DNA of 64,000 nt. Origin: Falsiroseomonas frigidaquae (GTDB lineage Bacteria; Pseudomonadota; Alphaproteobacteria; Acetobacterales; Acetobacteraceae). Positions within the stretch are counted from its first letter, which is position 1. Each line of letters starts with the position of its first letter. The DNA lies in contig NZ_JAAVTX010000001.1 in assembly GCF_012163145.1 (NCBI RefSeq), positions 744,001 through 808,000 of the forward strand, in the 5' to 3' direction. Positions 59,261 through 64,000 of the stretch are shown here, in pieces. A program made the translations under genes and the position numbers. A model generated the notes under the pieces. It ran no database searches. It had not been told where the DNA came from and saw only the letters and a list, made by a program, of their open reading frames with translations.

Positions 59261-60379
59261 TCAGGTCGCCGCGCGGGAGATGTCGGAGCACGGGCTGGCG
59301 CCGGTCTCATCTCGCTGCTCCGGCAAGTGGCTTTGCGGCGGGATGCGACCCGACCGAGGATGATCTGAGGCCCGCTTTCGACGGATCAGGTCGTGACGCG
59401 CCATCCAGTCGTGCACGAGCCCGGCGATCTCGTCGCTGTTGTCGTCGGCCATAAGCGCGTGGCTGTTGCCCCGGATCCCGCGCGCCGGCAGGTCCACCCA
59501 CTCGGCTTCCACCCCGGCCGCGACAAGAGCGGCGTGCCAGCGTCGGACGTTCGGGAGCGAGTTCACCCAGAAGGGGTGCCGATCCAGGTAGTCGCCCCAT
59601 ACGAAGAGGTGCGGCACCCCGCGCAGCCGGGCGGGGTCCGCGGCCTGCGGGTCAGGGGCGCCGGACGGTTCGAGCGAGATGACGGCCCGCACGCGATCCG
59701 GCGCCGCGAGCGCGGCGCGCAGGCCGAAGTTGCCGCCCTGGCTGTGGGTGAGGATCATTGCCCCGCCCAGTTGCGCGACGAGAGCGTCGTAGGCGGCCTG
59801 GGTGAATGCGTCGTTCGTGCTCCAGCGCGGCACGAACTGGCTCATGAATGCCTCCATGTGCTCCGCCCGGAAGCGCAGGCCCGGGTGTGTCGCGCGCTGG
59901 GCAGGGTCGGGGCGCCAGGAGCCGGGAGGGCCGAAGCGGAAGGTCTCCTCCCAGGCCTCGCGCGCCGTCCGGAAGAAGGGCGCCTCGGGGTAGACCTCCG
60001 GGTAGGGCGCCCAGGAGGCGCGGCCCCGTTCCACTGCGTCGGAGACGAAGACGTCGAGCCCTGCGCGAAGAAAGAACATCTGCCAGCCGGGGCGGCCGTC
60101 CGGTGTCGTTTCCCAGGTCACACCGGTCATCCCGCCGCCGTGCCAGAGAAGAAGCGGAGCCGCGCCCCGAGGCTCGGCCAACCGCACGTACTGGACATAG
60201 AGCTGCCCGACCATGATCTCACCGTTCGGGTCGGTCGGGTGCACGGGCCCGCCCGGCGTGCTGACGCGCCCGCGCGGCGGTAAGCCGGCAAGCGTCGTCA
60301 TGTGCCCGCCGAGGAGGAAGCTGCCGATGTCGCGAATGAGTATCGGCGCCTCGGGACGGGATGTGTTGAGGTTGTCCAT
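59261..60379 (-). CDS. alpha/beta hydrolase (esterase-like)
   Basis: A 372-residue alpha/beta hydrolase. The nucleophile is S213 in T-H-S-Q-G-G, the oxyanion loop is W-H-G-G-G at 79 to 83, H307 (G-N-S-H-A-L) is the catalytic histidine and E237 (L-E-P-S-G) a likely acid. The C-terminal 40 residues are polar. The ATG at 60379 is a conservative start. The frame stays open to a GTG at 60538 that overlaps the transporter stop (GTGA) and would add 53 residues with plausible composition. It belongs with the transporter and monooxygenase genes and probably hydrolyses an ester in the same pathway. Confidence 0.82.
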   Translation of the reverse strand: MDNLNTSRPEAPILIRDIGSFLLGGHMTTLAGLPPRGRVSTPGGPVHPTDPNGEIMVGQLYVQYVRLAEPRGAAPLLLWHGGGMTGVTWETTPDGRPGWQMFFLRAGLDVFVSDAVERGRASWAPYPEVYPEAPFFRTAREAWEETFRFGPPGSWRPDPAQRATHPGLRFRAEHMEAFMSQFVPRWSTNDAFTQAAYDALVAQLGGAMILTHSQGGNFGLRAALAAPDRVRAVISLEPSGAPDPQAADPARLRGVPHLFVWGDYLDRHPFWVNSLPNVRRWHAALVAAGVEAEWVDLPARGIRGNSHALMADDNSDEIAGLVHDWMARHDLIRRKRASDHPRSGRIPPQSHLPEQRDETGASPCSDISRAAT

Positions 60380-60534
60380 CGTGGTCGCTCTCCGGATCAG
60401 GCAGGGATCAATTTCGCTTCGCCGCGTAGCCGGGGGCGGTGCCTCGGGGCCGCAGATGACGGTGCCGTCGTCGCAGGCGAGATCCTCCACGAAAATGATC
60501 TCGGCGAAGGAGTCGACCAGATCGATCGGATAGG

Positions 60535-61881
60535 TCACCGCCTGATCCCGAGTCCGGCTGCGATCCATGCCATGCCGGCCACTGCCCCGGTTGCGATCAG
60601 GGCCTGCAGCGCGAAGTAGGATGCGTTCCCGACTGTCCCATAAAGTTGGGTAAAGGCAGCCCCAGCGCTGTCCCCGAAGAAGCTTGTCAGCAGGAACCAG
60701 GCCATGACCTGTGATTTCATCGAAGCAGGCGCGGCCAGATAGCACAGTTGCAGGCCGATCGCGGAAATGCAGAGTTCGGCCAGGGTGATCAGCAGCGTTG
60801 CCAGTACCAGGAACCACACCGAAGCCTTGCCGCTTTCTGCCACATGGCCGGCCAGGGCCATGACCGCCATAGCCAGGACGGTCAGGACAAAACCCACGGT
60901 CATTTTGTCCGCCGGCCCAAGTTGCCTGCCGCGCAGAGCTTCCATGCGGCGCCAGATCGGGCGGAGAAGCGGCGTGAACAGCAGGATCATGAGCGGGTTG
61001 AGTGCCTGGGTTTGCGCAGCGGTTAGCGCCAGGCCGGTGGGCCAAAGGGTCAGGTCCATGTGGTCGTTGGCAAGGAAGACCCAGGTGGAGCTCGATTGGT
61101 CGGCCAGGAACCAGTAGATCGCGACCAGCGTCAGGATGCCAGCCAACCGGAGCAGCACGGCACGCTCCTCTTGCCATTGCGGACGTGAGGCAGAGAACGG
61201 CCGGACAACAATATTCTCGGTTGGAAAGTACCGGCGACCGCGCCAGAAGATCAGCATGGACAGCGCGATGAGGCCCGTCGGAATCATCAGCGCCGGCCCG
61301 TACCCATGGGACGACTGAACGATGGGAACGGCGAGCGAGGTGATCGTGGCGCCCAGGTTGATGGCGGCATAGTAGTAGACGAACGCCTCGTCGAGCAGGT
61401 GTCGACGGCCAAGCCGCTCGTACATGAGTCCCATCAGTGTCGATGTGTTTGGCTTGATGGCGCCCGACCCTAGCGCGATCAGCAGCAATCCCAGGAACAA
61501 CGCGACTTCGCCCCGGAAGAAGCCGAAGCACAGGTGGCCGACAAGATACGGCACGCAGAACCAGATGATGGTGCGGTACCGGCCAAGGTAGTGGTCGGCA
61601 ATGAAGCCGCCAAGAATGGGCGTGAGGTAACATGCGGCATTGAAGAGCTGAGCCACGGAGCCCGCATTCGCTTCTGAGAAGCCGAGCATTTCGACAAGGT
61701 ACAGCGATAGCAGCACCCGCATGCCCCAGAAGCTCGCGCGTTCCGCAAGCTCCGCCCAGAAGACGTACCAGAAGCCGGTAGGATGGCCGGCGAGCAGCCA
61801 GCGCGCTGGCTGCTCTTCAGCAGGGCACCAGCTGCGATGTTCAACATCGGTGTTCTGTCCAGGCATCTCACATCGCTCCAT
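60535..61881 (-). CDS. POT/PTR2-family proton-coupled peptide transporter
   Basis: A 448-residue major-facilitator protein of the proton-dependent oligopeptide transporter family, with about 12 to 14 helices. E-L-A-E-R-A-S-F-W-G near the first helix is the proton-coupling E-x-x-E-R motif, and G-G-F-I-A-D-H-Y-L-G-R-Y-R-T near helix 3 is the family signature. Two starts are possible: ATG at 61881 (AAGGG 10 bases upstream) or at 61866 (GGAG). It is the gene before the alpha/beta hydrolase, whose possible GTG start overlaps it. Its base composition is a little less GC-rich than its neighbours. Confidence 0.88.
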   Translation of the reverse strand: MERCEMPGQNTDVEHRSWCPAEEQPARWLLAGHPTGFWYVFWAELAERASFWGMRVLLSLYLVEMLGFSEANAGSVAQLFNAACYLTPILGGFIADHYLGRYRTIIWFCVPYLVGHLCFGFFRGEVALFLGLLLIALGSGAIKPNTSTLMGLMYERLGRRHLLDEAFVYYYAAINLGATITSLAVPIVQSSHGYGPALMIPTGLIALSMLIFWRGRRYFPTENIVVRPFSASRPQWQEERAVLLRLAGILTLVAIYWFLADQSSSTWVFLANDHMDLTLWPTGLALTAAQTQALNPLMILLFTPLLRPIWRRMEALRGRQLGPADKMTVGFVLTVLAMAVMALAGHVAESGKASVWFLVLATLLITLAELCISAIGLQLCYLAAPASMKSQVMAWFLLTSFFGDSAGAAFTQLYGTVGNASYFALQALIATGAVAGMAWIAAGLGIRR

Positions 61882-62017
61882 CACCAGCCGACCCTTGCGG
61901 GCCGGATCCGCGGCGGATTTCTGCGAGGTCACAACGATGCAGGCATCACCAGTTCTGACTACGCTCCACATCCACGGTGCGACGGCGATATGCAGGCCAT
62001 GAACCGTCACGCGATTC

Positions 62018-62149
62018 CTATTCTTCGAACAGCCAGAGCTGCCCATTGGCTGCGCTGATCCGGCATGGTCGCTCGTGCCGAGGCGGCGCGGCGAAACGCT
62101 GCGCGCGGCGGTTGGCGGCGTCGCGCACGATGTCACGCAAGAAGGGCAT
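62018..62149 (-). CDS. small ORF of 43 residues, unknown function
   Basis: The ATG at 62149 shares a base with the stop of the hyuA-like gene (TGATG), as in translationally coupled genes elsewhere in this window, and it ends at TAG 62020-62018. The product begins M-P-F-L-R-D-I-V-R-D and ends G-Q-L-W-L-F-E-E. It has no family I recognise. It could be a small accessory protein or the remnant of a longer gene. The rest of the 267-bp gap before the transporter gene shows nothing else. Confidence 0.25.
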   Translation of the reverse strand: MPFLRDIVRDAANRRAQRFAAPPRHERPCRISAANGQLWLFEE

Positions 62150-63738
62150 CACCGTGGTCCAGGTGAGCACGGTCGACCTGAACTGCTCTGGGTGGTGAGC
62201 CGCCTGATCTCCCCGATGACGCGTACACGGATACGGCGTGCGTTGCCGGGAAGATAAGCGATCGGGATGTCTTCCACGTCCAGCGTCTGCACGCTGCTCG
62301 CCTCGGCGCCGGCCTCGATCGCCCGCCGCGTTGCTTCGCGGCTTGCCCGATCCAGCGCGGTCTCACGCTCGACGCCCGAGAAGATCCGGTCCACTTCGCC
62401 ACTGACCTGCGCGATGGCCGCGCCGACGGCATTGGCCACCGCATGGTGTTCGATGCGCACCACCTCGGAAATCCCTTCCATGTGGTCGGGTACGAGAAAG
62501 CTGCCGCCGCCCACCGCGATCAGGGGCATTGGCGCGGCGTCGGTCTTCATGCGATCCACCACCTCGGCAACCATGCGCTCCATGCGGGCCAGGCTGTCGC
62601 GAACCAGCGCCGCGGGTAGCGCGCGCACGCGTCGAGGATCCCCCAGCGCGAGGCGCCCTGCCGCCACTGCGATATCCGTGGCAGTCAGCGTATCCCCGCC
62701 GAAGCACAGCGCTTTCTCCGGCAGTCGGAAGCCAACGCTGCCCGGCCCGATCCGGCGACCTCCCTCGCCGACTTCCGTGCCGCCGCCGAGGCCGATGGAG
62801 ATCAGGTCCGGCATTCGGAACAGTGTGCGCACACCGCCGATCTCGACGGTCGCATTGGCCTGGCGCGGAAAGCCGCCCTTGAGGCAACCGACATCGCTTG
62901 TCGTCCCGCCCACATCGACCACCAGCGCATCGCTCAGGCCCGAAAGAAAGGCCGCGCCACGCATGCTGTTGGTGGGGCCCGAGGCGAAGCAGTAAACCGG
63001 GTGGCGCTCCGCCACCGCGCCCTGCACGATGGTGCCGTCATTCTGGGTCAGATACAGCGGCGCGGCGATGCCGCTGTCGCGCAGCGCGCGCCGGAAGGCC
63101 GCCGTTGTGCGCTGCGCGAGACCCTGCAGACCCGCATTCAGCAACGCTGCATTCTCACGCTCGAGCATCCCGATGCGACCGATCTCGTGAGACAGCGTGA
63201 TGCGGACATCGGGCATGACCTCCCGCACGACCTCCGCGGCCTCGCGCTCACATTCATCGGTGAGCGGGGAAAAGACGCTGGTGATGGCCATGGCGGTGAT
63301 GCCGCTGTCTGCGATGCGGTGCGCCTCACTGCGCACGGCCGCGCGGTCGAGCGGCACCAGGATCCGCCCGTCATACTCGTGCCCACCGCGCAGCATGTGG
63401 GTGCTGCCGCGCATCACGCCCGCCAGATCCTTCGGCCAGCCGATGAAAGGCGGGAGCCCGGCATTGGCAGGCAGGCCGACTCGCAGTGCGGCGACGCGGT
63501 CGAGATGCCGGCGTTCGATCACGGCATTGGTGAAGTGGGTGGTGCCGATCATCACCGCCTCGATGCGCTCAGCCGCCGGCAGGCCGGCAGCCGCGGCGAG
63601 CAGATCGGCCAAGGCCTGACGGACGCCGTCGGCGACATCGGCGGTGGTCGGGCTCTTCACCGCGGCGAGCACCTTGCCGTCCTCCAGCAGCACGGCATCG
63701 GTGTTCGTGCCGCCGACATCGATTCCGATGCGGCTCAT
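62149..63738 (-). CDS. HyuA-type hydantoinase/oxoprolinase-like protein
   Basis: A 529-residue member of the HyuA family's shorter branch. G-I-D-V-G-G-T-N-T-D at 5 to 14 and V-D-V-G-G-T-T-S-D near 272 are the ATPase phosphate loops; G-L-G-G-G-T and G-G-G-S-F follow. It is only 529 residues against 689 for the copy at 7380 and lacks that protein's C-terminal domain. It is not followed by hyuB. Instead, its ATG overlaps the end of a DUF917 gene, the usual partner of this branch. The last 20 residues (S-S-S-G-R-P-C) look like an extension. Substrate unknown. Confidence 0.87.
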   Translation of the reverse strand: MSRIGIDVGGTNTDAVLLEDGKVLAAVKSPTTADVADGVRQALADLLAAAAGLPAAERIEAVMIGTTHFTNAVIERRHLDRVAALRVGLPANAGLPPFIGWPKDLAGVMRGSTHMLRGGHEYDGRILVPLDRAAVRSEAHRIADSGITAMAITSVFSPLTDECEREAAEVVREVMPDVRITLSHEIGRIGMLERENAALLNAGLQGLAQRTTAAFRRALRDSGIAAPLYLTQNDGTIVQGAVAERHPVYCFASGPTNSMRGAAFLSGLSDALVVDVGGTTSDVGCLKGGFPRQANATVEIGGVRTLFRMPDLISIGLGGGTEVGEGGRRIGPGSVGFRLPEKALCFGGDTLTATDIAVAAGRLALGDPRRVRALPAALVRDSLARMERMVAEVVDRMKTDAAPMPLIAVGGGSFLVPDHMEGISEVVRIEHHAVANAVGAAIAQVSGEVDRIFSGVERETALDRASREATRRAIEAGAEASSVQTLDVEDIPIAYLPGNARRIRVRVIGEIRRLTTQSSSGRPCSPGPR

Positions 63739-64000
63739 GCCGGATGCTCCTCGAAGACGCTGCGGAAATCGATGTCATGGCCGAAGGCGCGCGGACCGAC
63801 ATGGCGCAGCCCTTCCTCCGTCCGATGGATCGGCTGCGATGGCAGGGCGATCACCGTCACGCGCTGGCCGTAGCGCAGGCTCTCCGTGCCGATCGCCTCG
63901 CCTGAGATGCTGTCGAGCACGCAGATCAGGTCGGGCGTGGTGACAATCACTGCGCCATCGCGGTGGCCGATGGTGAACTCATTCTGGAACTTGATCTCGA
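63735..64000 (-). CDS. DUF917-family protein, C-terminal part
   Basis: The last 87 residues of a DUF917 protein; the gene continues beyond the window. F-Q-N-E-F, T-T-P-D-L-I-C-V-L-D, L-R-Y-G-Q-R-V-T-V-I-A-L-P and G-P-R-A-F-G-H-D are the segments typical of the family's C-terminal domain. Its stop overlaps the hyuA-like start (ATGA). DUF917 proteins usually stand next to short HyuA-type proteins, and the two may form one enzyme. Confidence 0.82.
   Translation of the reverse strand, partial: EIKFQNEFTIGHRDGAVIVTTPDLICVLDSISGEAIGTESLRYGQRVTVIALPSQPIHRTEEGLRHVGPRAFGHDIDFRSVFEEHPA

Noticed and set aside
59261-61633. 790-residue open frame as one protein
   Set aside because: Only the last 372 residues (perhaps 425) have the alpha/beta hydrolase fold; the rest is antisense-like shadow overlapping the POT transporter in another frame.

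Overview
This is a 64 kb, very GC-rich and densely packed chromosomal stretch. The repertoire is almost entirely catabolic: eleven periplasmic TctC/Bug solute-binding proteins, two branched-chain/peptide ABC transporters, CoA-transferases, HyuA/HyuB proteins and many regulators. With ATGA-type gene overlaps, twin-arginine-like signal peptides and a CTAGAG-type palindromic repeat, this suggests a soil or aquatic alphaproteobacterium, most likely an Acetobacteraceae (Roseomonas-like). That placement is inference from gene content and codon use; there is no rRNA or phylogenetic marker beyond rsgA. I see no tRNA, rRNA, CRISPR array, prophage or intact insertion sequence.

Layout. 1-2122: end of a TctC gene and an MmgE/PrpD protein. 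2208-3997 (minus): a DUF6282 amidohydrolase-like protein and an IclR regulator. 4291-7162: two TctC proteins and a LigI-like hydrolase. 7380-14143: hyuA, hyuB, a class III CoA-transferase, an enoyl-CoA hydratase and a TctC protein, behind a promoter with a LacI-type palindrome. 14227-20543: a LacI regulator, an iron alcohol dehydrogenase, leuC-, leuD- and leuB-like genes and a TctC protein. 20592-29150: a LysR regulator divergent from a phosphonoacetate-hydrolase-like gene, a second phosphodiesterase-type hydrolase and a complete peptide-type ABC importer. 29194-33008 (minus): an IclR-lactonase fusion, an aldolase and an enolase-superfamily dehydratase, divergent from two TctC genes. 35164-38075: a LysR regulator, an exported metallo-beta-lactamase-fold enzyme and a TctC protein. 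38311-42169: TctC, enoyl-CoA hydratase, two hot-dog dehydratase subunits and a CoA-transferase. 42270-43340: rsgA, the only housekeeping gene seen.

43382-48016 (minus): two TctC proteins, a beta-keto acid cleavage enzyme, an SMP-30 lactonase and an HpaI aldolase. 48165-49897 (minus): a uronate-dehydrogenase-like protein and a TauD-type dioxygenase, divergent from a LacI regulator, with two matching operator-like palindromes between them. 51724-56366: a complete livKHMGF-type ABC importer. 56476-57477: a second exported metallo-beta-lactamase-fold enzyme. 57761-64000 (all minus): a frameshifted FAD monooxygenase, an alpha/beta hydrolase, a POT-family transporter, a small ORF, a second hyuA and the end of a DUF917 gene.

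The recurring theme is a cassette: one or two extracytoplasmic binding proteins, two to five enzymes for an organic acid, lactone or CoA ester, and a dedicated regulator, often with a readable operator. No TctA/TctB membrane subunits occur here, so the binding proteins must work with permeases encoded elsewhere or act as sensors. The best candidates for something undescribed are the IclR-SMP30 fusion regulator with its IclR-like operator, the leuCDB-alcohol dehydrogenase-tctC catabolic cassette, and the phosphonoacetate-hydrolase/peptide-ABC cluster.
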